A DNA stretch of 41,001 nucleotides from Muribaculaceae bacterium (lineage in GTDB: Bacteria > Bacteroidota > Bacteroidia > Bacteroidales > Muribaculaceae): assembly GCA_017651515.1 (NCBI GenBank), contig JAGCCU010000074.1:1-41001 (forward strand), read 5' to 3'. The notes beneath the pieces were generated by a model. The model was given only the letters and a program-made list of their open reading frames with translations. It made no database searches and had not been told where the DNA came from. Position 1 is the stretch's first letter; every line of letters begins with the position of its first letter. This document shows positions 1 through 9,136 of the stretch, piece by piece. Both the position numbers and the translations under genes were made by a program.

Positions 1-1
1 G

Positions 2-700
2 AATTGTAATATCAGAATGATTCCTATAATTCTCAACTAAATCAACTATATTATTTACACGATCATCATAAAAAATAAAAAATTCATTGCCGAATTTAGA
101 CATTAGCCATTTTAATCCTGTTAAATCAACATATCGCAGGGGGTTGTTCAGGCAGTAAGAGTAACGGTTGTAGCTCTGGGTGTTATCAAGCAGCTGCACC
201 ACAGGGTCGGGGCTGAGGAAGCGGCCAAGTGCCGGGTCGTAAAGCCTCGCGTTCATGTTTATCAGTCCAAACTCAGGTAAATGTTCATGTCCGGTATATC
301 CTCGGCCAAGAAGCAGCTCTGGCTGATTGTCAGGTGGATAGACATTCCCTGTAGAAGGGTCGCAAAGCGCGCCCCATGCATCATAGGCCAAACGCTGCTG
401 GACGCTGCCTTCGTCATCGGTTACCGCAAGTATGCTGCCAAGGTTGTCGCGCAAGACATAGTGCAGTGCCCATGTATCGCTTCCGTATTCCTTGACAAGG
501 GCTGCCGGAGCATTGTAGGCCGAACCTCCTAACCACAGCACCGACTTTTCCTGCTCCACGCCACCGGTCACTTTCCTCCACGTCTCAAGACGGTCGCGGT
601 AGTCAGCCGTGCGGACCGTGTCGCCGTCGGCATCGGTCACAGTCATGCCGGCACGGCTGCCGTCGCCGCGATAGCTGAACATGGCCTTCATGCCGCCCTC
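2..700 (-). CDS. RHS-repeat core protein, C-terminal part (partial, fused to murG)
   Basis: This frame is open from the window edge to the murG junction and continues the murG reading frame. It encodes the hallmark C-terminal core of RHS/YD-repeat proteins. Visible motifs include LRDNLGSILAVTDDEG, RLAYDAWGALCDPSTG, RGYTGHEHLPEFGLINMNAR, LYDPALGRFLSPDPVVQ and NRYSYCLNNPLRYVDLTG. In this family the core forms the end of a shell around a variable C-terminal domain, often a toxin. After the DLTG motif (below about position 118) the sequence becomes much more AT-rich, as expected for such a variable tip, but only about 38 tip residues are visible and no stop codon is reached. There is no start codon of its own in a sensible place, because the 5' part of the RHS gene is missing. 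The family call is secure. Whether this piece is expressed, and what the tip does, cannot be told. Confidence 0.85.
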
Positions 701-1003
701 GCCGATTGCTACGTCAGGCTTGAAGTCGTTCAAGATTTCCTTAGCCATTCGCATGCTCTTGAGCAGGCGAGCAACCACTTTCACGTTGCGGAATATGTTC
801 TTTCAGTCGAAGCCGCTCACTGGCAGCCCCTTGATGGGATAACCTGCAGCCGGCACGCGTTCCATCTCCATACGCCCCTCGGCGCCAACGAAGAGAATGT
901 CGGCATCGGGCATGCGACGGCGTATCTCATTCGCAATCGACAGGGCAGGGAAGATATGGCCACCCGTGCCACCGCCGCTAATCAGAAATCTGTATCCACT
1001 CAT
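701..1003 (-). pseudogene. murG: murG 5' fragment (UDP-GlcNAc lipid I transferase), nonsense codon and truncated
   Basis: MurG adds GlcNAc to lipid I at the inner face of the cytoplasmic membrane to make lipid II. The ATG at 1003-1001 starts [20 protein letters not shown], with the family's glycine-rich GGGTGGH loop near residues 10-16. The frame then reads [13 protein letters not shown] and hits TGA at 805-803. Past that codon the same frame still reads MurG-like sequence (KNIFRN, VVARLLKSMRMAKEIL, DFKPDVAIG) to about codon 101. It then switches to RHS sequence where MurG should continue GxGGYxSGP. The family is normally about 360-370 residues, so both the acceptor and nucleotide-sugar domains are lost. 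The interrupted codon was probably an arginine CGA changed to TGA. The gene follows ftsW by 25 bases, its normal position. A longer in-frame start at 1075 lies inside ftsW and is not favoured. Confidence 0.88.
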
Positions 1004-1028
1004 AATATCAGTATATTTAATTATTCTT

Positions 1029-2336
1029 TCATTTCCAGACGTTCTTGGGCAGGATCTGCGTGGGGTTCTCGGCATCGAGTCCTTCGGGCAGTATGGCTTC
1101 TTCCTGCTTGTTGTTGCGGTTGTTGTAATTGGCGATGGTTCGGCTCACGCTGAGCATGATGCCGAATGCTACACTCATCACTATGATGCTCGTACCACCC
1201 ATCGAGATAAGAGGCAACGGCTGTCCTGAAACTGGGAATACCCCCACGTTGATTGCCATGTGGAACAGAGCCTGGATGGTAATCATTGCCGCCATACCAA
1301 TTATTAGCAGGCTGGGCAAAACCCTCTTGCTTCGTCGTACTATCATTGCCGAACGCGCCAGCAGCCACAGATATAGGATGAGAAGGAAAATTCCTCCGAC
1401 AAGTCCTAATTCTTCGATAATGATGGAATAAATATAGTCGGAAAATGCTAAAGGCAATCGGCTGCACTCGCGCGAACGCCCTGGCCCGACACCATGCCAG
1501 CCACCATGAGCCTGTGCCATGCGCGAGAACATCTCCTGCTGGTTGTAATCGGTTATGGGTTTATATACCAGCGAGTCGCGTGTGCGCCATGCCGTTAATC
1601 GTCCCACACGCATCTTTGTGCGGTCGAGTTTATCTTTGGAATTGTTGTCCACATTTTCAGTGTTGAATGCCGCATCTATTTTTTTGTTATGTTCTTTGAT
1701 GACATAAAATCCACCGCCCAACACTCCATATACGCATAACAGTATGGCTATTTTCTTTAGTTTGGCACCACCGATAAGCAACATTGACACGCTGATAGCC
1801 ATGAGGATGATGGTATTTGTCATACCGCTCTTTATCATAGTTCCGCCATAAACCATCACGGCGATGGCAGCGGCTATCATGCCCTTGTTACTCACATCGC
1901 GGTTTTTCTGGCTTTTTGCCAGTATGTAACTCAATAGAGTGACTATTGAAAGTTTCGCCAGTTCGGATGGCTGAATTGTAAATCCCAGAATTCTCATTGA
2001 ACGTCGTGCGCCGTTAATCACGTCGCCGAAAAACATGACGTAAATCAGCAACGTGATTGTGACTATGGCGAGTCCTGGTATCATCACCATCAGAAACTCG
2101 CTCTTGTTGTAGTCGATTCGGTGCAAGAAGAACACCAGCAGTGCGCCTATGCCGAGAAAGGCACACTGCTTGATGACTGGTGCGTAAATGTTTGCCGAAC
2201 TTGCCACTTCTCGGCTGGATGCGCTGTAACTCTCGACGATAGAGATTACAATAAGTGCGAGATAGATACCCCAGATCCATGGGTCTCCATGTTTCTGAGC
2301 TATCTCGTTAAATCGTGTCTGTTTTTCTTCGGTCAT
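1029..2336 (-). CDS. ftsW: FtsW, SEDS-family septal peptidoglycan glycosyltransferase
   Basis: FtsW is the polytopic SEDS protein that polymerises lipid II at the division septum together with the class B penicillin-binding protein encoded upstream (6615-8726). The 435-residue product has about ten hydrophobic segments. It carries the family signatures [20 protein letters not shown] (about residues 108-127), a loop containing [30 protein letters not shown], and the final block [20 protein letters not shown]. The polar C-terminus is cytoplasmic. Its position between murD and murG is the standard dcw order. The loop before the [13 protein letters not shown] motif is rich in N, D and K, which is common in this order. 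The assignment is firm. RodA is excluded by the cluster context. Confidence 0.96.
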   Translation of the reverse strand: MTEEKQTRFNEIAQKHGDPWIWGIYLALIVISIVESYSASSREVASSANIYAPVIKQCAFLGIGALLVFFLHRIDYNKSEFLMVMIPGLAIVTITLLIYVMFFGDVINGARRSMRILGFTIQPSELAKLSIVTLLSYILAKSQKNRDVSNKGMIAAAIAVMVYGGTMIKSGMTNTIILMAISVSMLLIGGAKLKKIAILLCVYGVLGGGFYVIKEHNKKIDAAFNTENVDNNSKDKLDRTKMRVGRLTAWRTRDSLVYKPITDYNQQEMFSRMAQAHGGWHGVGPGRSRECSRLPLAFSDYIYSIIIEELGLVGGIFLLILYLWLLARSAMIVRRSKRVLPSLLIIGMAAMITIQALFHMAINVGVFPVSGQPLPLISMGGTSIIVMSVAFGIMLSVSRTIANYNNRNNKQEEAILPEGLDAENPTQILPKNVWK

Positions 2337-2380
2337 AAGATGTCTGGTTTGTGATTGGGTGGATTTTTAAAATGATGTGG

Positions 2381-3715
2381 TTATAAGTTATTTACGCACT
2401 GCTTGAATTGTGTGCCGCGATCTTCGTAGCTGTTGAACAGGTCGAAGCTTGCGCAGCAAGGCGACAGAAGCACGGTATCTCCATCGGTTGCGAGGTCGTG
2501 GCACTTGGCCACACATTCTGCCATTGAGCGGGCATCGGTCACTACCGGCACCTTGCCGTCAAAGAATGCATGCAGCTTGGTGTTATCCACACCGAGGCAT
2601 ACGATTGCCTTTACCTTGTCAATGACAAACTGCTCAATTTCACTATAGTCGTTGCCCTTATCTTTACCGCCGAGGATGAGCACAACCGGCTCGCGAACGC
2701 TCTCCAATGCATACCATGTGGAATTGACGTTGGTGGCTTTCGAGTCGTTTATGTAACGCACGCCGTCAAGTGTACGCACATATTCCAGGCGGTGTTCAAC
2801 TGCCTGGAAATCGGCCAGAGCCGCACGTATAACGTCGCTCTTGACATCGAGCAAAGTGGCACTCAATCCAGCAGCCATACTGTTGTACATGTTGTGGCGT
2901 CCTTGCAATGCCAACTCATTGGCAGCTACGTCCCAGTGCTTTCCATCGACGTCGAAGGTCAGATGCCCGTCCTTCACATAGGCGGCGCATCCGTCTTCGG
3001 TATCGGCACTGAATGGAAGCATCCGGCTTTCGATATCCATCTGCTTGAGTTGCTCAGCAATAATGGGGTCGTCGTGCCAGAAGATGAATGAATCATCGTG
3101 TGTCTGGTTCTGGATAATGCGGAACTTGGCTGCCACATAGTTCTCCATTTTGTGATCGTATCGATCTAGATGGTCGGGCATGATATTCAGCAATACAGCC
3201 ACATTTGCCTTGAAATCGTACATGCCGTCGAGTTGGAAACTGCTAAGTTCGATTACGTATACATCGTGAGGGTCGGTGGCAACCTGAAGGGCGAGACTGT
3301 TGCCCACGTTGCCAGCCAATCCCACGTCAAGTCCAGCCTTCTGGAGGATGTGGTAGGTGAGCATTGTGGTCGTCGTCTTTCCGTTGCTACCTGTGATACA
3401 GACCATTTTCGACTGGGAGTAACGTCCTGCAAACTCAATTTCGCTTATCACGGGTATGCCCAAGCGTCGTGCTTCGACAATGAGCGGTGCCGTCTCTGGT
3501 ATGCCAGGACTCTTGATGATTTCATCAGCATTGATGATTTTTTCTTTCGTATGGTTTTTATGTTCCCATTCGATGGCATATTTATTTAGTAGTTCCTGAT
3601 ACTTGGGTTTGATTTCTCCCATGTCACTCAGGAAAACATCGAAATTCTTGACTTTGGCGAGAACTGCGGCTCCGGCACCGCTTTCTCCACCGCCTAATAC
3701 TACTATTCTTTTCAT
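2381..3715 (-). CDS. murD: UDP-N-acetylmuramoylalanine--D-glutamate ligase
   Basis: MurD is the cytoplasmic ligase that adds D-glutamate to UDP-MurNAc-L-alanine using ATP. The 444-residue protein begins with the Rossmann-type MKRIVVLGGGESGAGAA. It has the Mur-ligase P-loop CITGSNGKTTTTMLTY (about residues 106-121), the NIMPDHLDRY block with YVAAKFRI carrying the lysine that is carbamylated in this family, HNMYNSMAA in the central domain, and a C-terminal domain with LILGGKDKGNDY and LLSPCCASFDLF. The length is that of the family. It lies 9 bases downstream of mraY and 44 bases upstream of ftsW, so all three are probably one transcript. Several long plus-strand frames here are antisense shadows. 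Confidence 0.97.
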   Translation of the reverse strand: MKRIVVLGGGESGAGAAVLAKVKNFDVFLSDMGEIKPKYQELLNKYAIEWEHKNHTKEKIINADEIIKSPGIPETAPLIVEARRLGIPVISEIEFAGRYSQSKMVCITGSNGKTTTTMLTYHILQKAGLDVGLAGNVGNSLALQVATDPHDVYVIELSSFQLDGMYDFKANVAVLLNIMPDHLDRYDHKMENYVAAKFRIIQNQTHDDSFIFWHDDPIIAEQLKQMDIESRMLPFSADTEDGCAAYVKDGHLTFDVDGKHWDVAANELALQGRHNMYNSMAAGLSATLLDVKSDVIRAALADFQAVEHRLEYVRTLDGVRYINDSKATNVNSTWYALESVREPVVLILGGKDKGNDYSEIEQFVIDKVKAIVCLGVDNTKLHAFFDGKVPVVTDARSMAECVAKCHDLATDGDTVLLSPCCASFDLFNSYEDRGTQFKQCVNNL

Positions 3716-3724
3716 GATACTTTA

Positions 3725-5107
3725 TTATCTAACTTTAAATGTGACAAATGTGAGAACTGCCAGAATGATGCTTACCAGCAGGAAGCGCATGACGATTTTG
3801 TTTTCAGGAATGGCGTTATGTGGCTTCTGGAACTTCACGTTCTTGAATTTACCGGCAGGAATCTGGAAGTGGTGGTGAAGCGGTGCCATTTTAAATATTC
3901 GTTTGCCAGTACCGTATTTTTTCTTGGTGTATTTGAAATAGCCGCGTTGCACCATTACGCTGATTGCCTCGACGAAGAACACACCACAAAGGATAGGCAA
4001 CAGCCATTCCTTGCGTACTAACAGCGCAAAGACACCTACAATGCCACCAAGACACAGGCTGCCTGTGTCGCCCATGAACACCTGAGCAGGGTAGGAGTTG
4101 TACCATAGGAAACCTATTGTTGCTCCAATAAATGCGGCAGCATAAATAACCAGTTCACCACTGTCGGGTATGTACATTATGTTGAGGTAAGCAGCATATA
4201 GCAAGTTGCCGCTTAGGTATGCCATAATGGCTAGTGCCACGCCATAGATGGCGCTGGTGCCTGAAGCCAGTCCGTCGAAACCATCGGTAAGGTTGGCGGC
4301 ATTGCTCACAGCCACAACGATAAACACAGCCAGACAGGCGAAGATTATCCATCCCAGACCACGGGCGGTCTTTCCCTTGGCACCGAACCACTGAGCTACG
4401 CGTGCGTAGTCGAAGTTGTGGTTCTTGATGAATGGGATAGTGGTTTGCGTTCCCTTCACCTGCGGTGCGTGTACCACTTCCATCTGCCCGGTTTCGGGGT
4501 TGCGTACCTCGGTGTTTTCGCTCATCACGATTGCTGGACTTGCCCACATCACAAGCGCCACAACAACACCCAGTCCAACTTGGCCGATAATCTTGAACTT
4601 GCCTTTAAGACCTTCCTTGTCGTGGTGTGCAATTTTGATATAATCGTCCAGGAAACCCAGTGCTCCGCACCATATTGTTGCTAAAATCATAAGCAACATA
4701 TAGATGTTATTGAGCTTGCCTATGAGCAGGCATGGTATCAAGATGGAAATGATGATGATTATACCACCCATGCTTGGAGTCTGTGACTTGCGGTCTTTCT
4801 CCAGGCACTTGGCTACGTCGGCCTTTTTCTCCAGGTTGGTTTCCTCCATGTTGTCGAGCACAAACTGGATGTTTTCCAGTGCGTTGGTGTGAGCGGTAAT
4901 CTTTCCGCCGTTATCCAAGTCGCGCTGATTTTCGCCACCTTGAATTGCGTAATAAACTCTGAGACGCCTAATGATTGGTCCGCCAATCACGATAGCGACA
5001 AACAGCGACAGCGCAAGCGCGATGCCGGCACGGAAGGTGATGTAATCCATCAGACGTGCTCCTGGCACATCAAACTGCTCTAAGTAGTGGAATAAGTGAT
5101 AAAACAT
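3725..5107 (-). CDS. mraY: Phospho-N-acetylmuramoyl-pentapeptide transferase
   Basis: MraY transfers phospho-MurNAc-pentapeptide to undecaprenyl phosphate, giving lipid I. It is a polytopic inner-membrane protein. Diagnostic motifs are PSMGGIIIIISI, ALGFLDDYIKI with the metal-associated aspartates, NAANLTDGFDGLASG, QVFMGDTGSLCLGG and the APLHHHFQIPAG histidine loop. At 460 residues it is longer than the roughly 360-residue proteobacterial enzymes. The extra length includes a soluble insertion after the fifth or sixth membrane segment (about residues 190-230, with MSENTEVRNPETGQMEV). Longer MraY proteins are usual in Bacteroidota. The gene sits 24 bases after murE and 9 bases before murD. Confidence 0.97.
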   Translation of the reverse strand: MFYHLFHYLEQFDVPGARLMDYITFRAGIALALSLFVAIVIGGPIIRRLRVYYAIQGGENQRDLDNGGKITAHTNALENIQFVLDNMEETNLEKKADVAKCLEKDRKSQTPSMGGIIIIISILIPCLLIGKLNNIYMLLMILATIWCGALGFLDDYIKIAHHDKEGLKGKFKIIGQVGLGVVVALVMWASPAIVMSENTEVRNPETGQMEVVHAPQVKGTQTTIPFIKNHNFDYARVAQWFGAKGKTARGLGWIIFACLAVFIVVAVSNAANLTDGFDGLASGTSAIYGVALAIMAYLSGNLLYAAYLNIMYIPDSGELVIYAAAFIGATIGFLWYNSYPAQVFMGDTGSLCLGGIVGVFALLVRKEWLLPILCGVFFVEAISVMVQRGYFKYTKKKYGTGKRIFKMAPLHHHFQIPAGKFKNVKFQKPHNAIPENKIVMRFLLVSIILAVLTFVTFKVR

Positions 5108-5131
5108 ATCGTTGTGGTTATTGGTTATCTA

Positions 5132-6583
5132 TTATTTTTCCAGTGCGAGAATCTCTTCGCGATCGTCAAAGTGGTGGCGAACACCTTTAATTTCCTGATA
5201 TGGCTCATGTCCCTTACCAGCCACAAGCACGACGTCGCCAGGCTGTGCCAGCTGGCATGCCAAACGAATGGCATCGCGTCGGTCAGACACCTTCAATGCC
5301 TTGCGTCGAAGTTTGTCGTCTAGACCTTTTTCCATATCAAGCAAGATGAGTTCTGGGTCTTCACTGCGTGGATTGTCACTGGTGAGTATCACCTGGTCGC
5401 TACGGATTGCTGCTTCGCGTGCCATGATTGGGCGCTTTCCGGCATCGCGGTCACCGCCGCATCCGCACACTGTAATAACGCGTCCTTTGCCGTTGATGAC
5501 CTCGTTGATAGTATTGAGCACATTTACCAGTGCGTCTGGAGTATGAGCATAATCAACGATTGCCGTATAGCCATGACGTGATCTGATGGTTTGGAAACGA
5601 CCAGCGACAGGCTCCAATTGACTCATTTTCACAAGTATCTCATCAGGATGTAGCCCGAGCAGTATGGCGGCGCCATACACACAAGTGAGATTATAGGCGT
5701 TGAAGCGTCCGACAAATTGTACTTCCAGCTCCGTACCGTTCAAGAGTAGCGTCATGCCGTCAAGGCGGTCTTCAAGCACCTTGCAGTTGAAGTCAGCCAA
5801 GGAACGCAGCGAGTAGTGGTATTTGCTCGCGCGCGTGTTTTGCAGCATCACGTCCCCTACTTTGTCATCGCTGTTGACCAACGCGAAGGCATCGTCGGGC
5901 AGTGCATCGAAGAACATCTTCTTTGCGGCTATGTAGTTGTCTACAGTCTTGTGATAGTCCAGATGGTCGCGTGTGAGGTTTGTAAAGATTGCGCCTGCAA
6001 ATTTCAGTCCATCGATGCGATGTTGCGAACAGGCATGCGAACTGACCTCCATGAATGCATAGTCGCATCCAGCTTCTACCATATCATGCAGCAATCGGTT
6101 GAGCGTGAGGTGGTCGGGTGTGGTCTGCTTGGCTTCATATTCCTTGTTGTCGACCATGTTTCGCACAGTGGAGAGCAGTCCGGCCTTATATCCAAGTTTC
6201 CGTGTGAGTTCATATAGCAGAGTGGCAGTGGTTGTCTTGCCATTGGTTCCAGTAACACCTACCAGTCGCAGCTTCTCACTGGGTCGGTCATACCATTCGT
6301 TGGCAATCAGAGCAAGAGCCACAGTGCTGTCGTCAACAACGACGTAAGTGACATTTTGGACTTGTTCGCTGGGCAATTCCTCGCACACGATGGCCATTGC
6401 ACCCATTTCTATTGTTTGACCTATGAATTTGTGCGCATCAACTGCAACTCCGCGCACAGCAATGAACATAGCACCGGGAATTACTTGTCGCGAGTCGCAT
6501 GACACGTCGGTAATCATGATGTCGGTATTGCCCAATATTTCTTTAGGCTTCAGACTTTTGATTATGTCGTTTAATTTCTTCAT
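5132..6583 (-). CDS. murE: UDP-MurNAc-tripeptide ligase adding meso-diaminopimelate
   Basis: MurE adds the third amino acid of the stem peptide in the cytoplasm. The 483-residue product has the P-loop [19 protein letters not shown] (about residue 108 onward), the [16 protein letters not shown] and [20 protein letters not shown] segments, [12 protein letters not shown], the AAKKMFF lysine that is carbamylated in this family, and the C-terminal [16 protein letters not shown]. The substrate-selecting motif reads [10 protein letters not shown]. The DNPR form is the one found in ligases specific for meso-diaminopimelate, so a DAP-type peptidoglycan is expected. It lies 31 bases after the PBP gene and 24 bases before mraY. 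No feature is out of the ordinary. Confidence 0.97.
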   Translation of the reverse strand: MKKLNDIIKSLKPKEILGNTDIMITDVSCDSRQVIPGAMFIAVRGVAVDAHKFIGQTIEMGAMAIVCEELPSEQVQNVTYVVVDDSTVALALIANEWYDRPSEKLRLVGVTGTNGKTTTATLLYELTRKLGYKAGLLSTVRNMVDNKEYEAKQTTPDHLTLNRLLHDMVEAGCDYAFMEVSSHACSQHRIDGLKFAGAIFTNLTRDHLDYHKTVDNYIAAKKMFFDALPDDAFALVNSDDKVGDVMLQNTRASKYHYSLRSLADFNCKVLEDRLDGMTLLLNGTELEVQFVGRFNAYNLTCVYGAAILLGLHPDEILVKMSQLEPVAGRFQTIRSRHGYTAIVDYAHTPDALVNVLNTINEVINGKGRVITVCGCGGDRDAGKRPIMAREAAIRSDQVILTSDNPRSEDPELILLDMEKGLDDKLRRKALKVSDRRDAIRLACQLAQPGDVVLVAGKGHEPYQEIKGVRHHFDDREEILALEK

Positions 6584-6614
6584 TTATTAAGCTGTTCAGT
6601 AAGTGTAAATGTTG

Positions 6615-8726
6615 TTATCCATGTCTCAGTGTGAGAGTAATATTCTGTCCTCTTGTGAACGGTGATCCTGGTGCGATGCTCTGTGAAGTCACAAATCCCG
6701 AGCCGCTGAAGTGTACGCTCAAACCTGCATTTTCCAGTTGGCGTATTGCCTCTCTAACATTCAGGTTTCTCACGTCGGGCACCCCATTGGACGAAGTTCC
6801 AGGAGTACGAAATTTCTTGATTTTCGATTTTTCCATCGCCAACCCTTTGCGTAAGGTCTTTTCCTGTGACTTATTATAAGATGCATAGAACGTGGGCGGT
6901 GTGTAATTGTTGGCAACGACCTTTCCTTCATTGTCGATGGTCTCTGCATAACTGGGTGGTTCTCCCAGCAGTCCGCGTGCATACATTTTCAGAGCTACGT
7001 TTTTGAGTACCATACCGCTGCTTGCCCCTGCACCGCGATTAGCCCCCAACATGAGTACTATGCATGAATACTTTGGCTCTTCGTATGGGAAGAATCCGCA
7101 GAATGCAAGTCGTTTTTGAGAGCCGTATTGTCCGCCGCTGATGGTATAGGCAGTTCCGGTCTTTCCAGCAATCTCCACATGCTTGTCTTGAACCCATCTG
7201 CGTGCAGTGCCACGGCTGCCCCAGACCACGTCTCGCAGCATTACTCGCAGTTTGCGTGCATTTTCGGGGCTGCATACCTGCTGGCGTATGTAGCTGACAG
7301 GAACTATGGAATCGGGTTGGCCTTCTCTTGACAGTTTCTTTACCAGTCGAGGGCGAACATACTTGCCGTCGTTGGCGATTGCGTTATACATCGCCAGTGT
7401 GCTCAACGGCGGAATGAGCGTTGAGTAGCCGAATGCCATTCGCGTAAGTGCAATGCGGTCTGCGCGTTTGTTGCCCAAACGCTGGATGATAGGAGTCGTT
7501 TCGCCACCGATACCGGAATGGATGGGTTCAAAAAATCCCATGCCTTTCAACCTGTCGTAGAAACCACCTGGATTGCTGCCGTATTTGCTCACAATAATGC
7601 GTGACATTCCAACGTTGGAAGATGTCTCGATGATTTGTCTAGGGGTGAGCTGTGCGCCTCCGTGTGGATCCTTAATTGGTCGTCCTTCGTAGTTCCAAAC
7701 GGTGCCTGTTACCATAGGTTTGTCAATATCGGTAATTACTCCATCTTCAAGTGCAATCATCATGGAAATGGGCTTCATTACAGAGCCGGGTTCAAATCCC
7801 AGCACGGCATTGTTGCGACCTTCCACGTAACCTTCTCCTTCTTTGCTTTTCTCGAGGTTTGATATTGCTTTTATCTCGCCGGTAGCCACTTCCATGAGTA
7901 CACAGGTGCCCCATTGTGCATCGGTCTCGACACACATGTTGTAAAGTTCAGTTTCAACGATATCCTGCAGTGCAACGTTGATTGTAGTGGTTATGTCGTA
8001 TCCTTTGAGTGCCGGGACGCTCTCTGCAGTGACGATGCCTGCATTCAGTTGGATTCGTTTACCTTCTCCGGGAATGCCGTAGAGCAAGCTGTCAAGAGCC
8101 ATCTCCAAGCCTGAACGGCCGTGTTTTTGCGAACTGGAAGAGTCGGCAGCCACGGTGCCGATGCTTCGCGAAGCCATTGTACCGTACGGCTTACTCCGTT
8201 TTGCCTCTCGCTCGCAATAGAAACCACTTTTATTTTTACCCAGTCGGAAGAACGGGAAATTCTTCAGCCTTTCCCATTCACCATGTGAGAGCAATCGTCT
8301 GAACAGGCGGTAGGCATGTTTACCACGTTTGGCTTCGTAAGATGACAGGATTTCCTGCTGCCATTGTTGCGATGTGCGAGACGGGTCAAAAGAAGCAAGG
8401 CTGTCGCAAAGTGCAGGTAACTCGGCACGGAACACGCTGTCACGTTTTCCCACGGCTTCCCAGTCGATGCGTGCGGTGTAGAAGTGCATATTTGCTGCAA
8501 GCACGGTGCCGTTGTCGGCAAGTAGTTTGCCGCGTTCCGGTTCAATGCGTGTAATTTGTGTCAGTATGCTGTCGGCTTTTTGGTTCCATAGGTCGGCATG
8601 TATGACGGTTGTCTTCAGCATCTCAAATACTATGAGTGCCGAGAAAAGCAACATTGCCATCACTACCAGCAGATAGCGCAGAAAGATGTGTTTCTTGTTG
8701 TTCTGACGTTTGCTCTTTGTTTTCAT
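6615..8726 (-). CDS. ftsI: FtsI-type class B penicillin-binding protein with C-terminal PASTA domain
   Basis: This is the septal transpeptidase that cross-links peptidoglycan and works with FtsW. The 703-residue protein has a short basic cytoplasmic start, one membrane anchor (about residues 14-36), a dimerisation/pedestal domain starting at RIEPERGKLLADNG, and a transpeptidase domain with the three active-site motifs: S315-V-M-K (in GFEPGSVMKP), S369-S-N and K522-T-G-T. A single PASTA domain follows (about 646-703, starting GVPDVRNLNVREAI). Such a tail is usual in Bacteroidota FtsI. Its start overlaps the end of the ftsL-like gene by four bases, suggesting coupled translation. The residue 100-180 region is polar and less conserved. 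The assignment is firm. Confidence 0.95.
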   Translation of the reverse strand: MKTKSKRQNNKKHIFLRYLLVVMAMLLFSALIVFEMLKTTVIHADLWNQKADSILTQITRIEPERGKLLADNGTVLAANMHFYTARIDWEAVGKRDSVFRAELPALCDSLASFDPSRTSQQWQQEILSSYEAKRGKHAYRLFRRLLSHGEWERLKNFPFFRLGKNKSGFYCEREAKRSKPYGTMASRSIGTVAADSSSSQKHGRSGLEMALDSLLYGIPGEGKRIQLNAGIVTAESVPALKGYDITTTINVALQDIVETELYNMCVETDAQWGTCVLMEVATGEIKAISNLEKSKEGEGYVEGRNNAVLGFEPGSVMKPISMMIALEDGVITDIDKPMVTGTVWNYEGRPIKDPHGGAQLTPRQIIETSSNVGMSRIIVSKYGSNPGGFYDRLKGMGFFEPIHSGIGGETTPIIQRLGNKRADRIALTRMAFGYSTLIPPLSTLAMYNAIANDGKYVRPRLVKKLSREGQPDSIVPVSYIRQQVCSPENARKLRVMLRDVVWGSRGTARRWVQDKHVEIAGKTGTAYTISGGQYGSQKRLAFCGFFPYEEPKYSCIVLMLGANRGAGASSGMVLKNVALKMYARGLLGEPPSYAETIDNEGKVVANNYTPPTFYASYNKSQEKTLRKGLAMEKSKIKKFRTPGTSSNGVPDVRNLNVREAIRQLENAGLSVHFSGSGFVTSQSIAPGSPFTRGQNITLTLRHG

Positions 8727-9082
8727 TTCTTAGATAAATAATAAGGTGGACATTCTGGGTTAGATAAATCGATGTGCATGGTATCAACGTAAGCTTTCAT
8801 TTGACTTTCGCGTATCATGGAATTATATTTTGCACTGGCGTTAACGCAATCGGTCTTGGCGTTGTCGAGTTCTGTCTTCAGATTCATCACCTCTTGCATC
8901 TTACTTTGGCATTCAAACTTGTTTCCGATGTACATAAGCATCAGTCCCGTTATGAAAATAATGAATAGGAAGTTGCGTTTGAAAAATTCCAGCGACAGGA
9001 AGGAACGGCCAAGAAGAAGGCCGTTCATTGTCTGGCTTGCCTTGCTGGCATGTTTCTTTTTATTGTTGTAGTCCGAAGCCAT
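8723..9082 (-). CDS. FtsL-like bitopic division protein
   Basis: The 119-residue product has a basic cytoplasmic N-terminus (KKKHASK), one membrane segment (about residues 38-54, NFLFIIFITGLMLMYIG) and a periplasmic stretch predicted to be a short coiled coil (about 60-90, MQEVMNLKTELDNA). This size, topology and position between rsmH and the septal PBP gene are those of FtsL, which with FtsQ and FtsB links early and late division proteins. Sequence conservation in this family is very low, so the call rests on architecture and context. Its stop overlaps the start of ftsI by four bases, typical of coupled translation. Confidence 0.8.
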   Translation of the reverse strand: MASDYNNKKKHASKASQTMNGLLLGRSFLSLEFFKRNFLFIIFITGLMLMYIGNKFECQSKMQEVMNLKTELDNAKTDCVNASAKYNSMIRESQMKAYVDTMHIDLSNPECPPYYLSKK

Positions 9083-9136
9083 GTAATTATGATGTTGTTG
9101 GGATATGGTAAGTCTTTTATTTGCGATTTGTAAACT

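Noticed and set aside
803-805. Readthrough of TGA (selenocysteine or recoded UGA) in murG
   Set aside because: TGA serves as a normal stop in other genes here, for example at the end of ftsH, and no selenocysteine insertion structure was seen. The position is expected to be arginine, and the gene is truncated anyway.
803-1075. A 90-residue stand-alone gene starting inside ftsW
   Set aside because: The first 24 residues overlap ftsW and look like no protein. The real murG start is the ATG at 1003, and the apparent end is the nonsense codon within murG.
2570-3091. A 173-codon plus-strand frame antisense to murD
   Set aside because: It overlaps a well-conserved murD gene completely, has no promoter and no family resemblance; it is a codon-usage shadow. 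The same holds for 5816-6217 within murE, 19797-20522 within the lipoprotein gene and 18339-18920 within the PKD gene.
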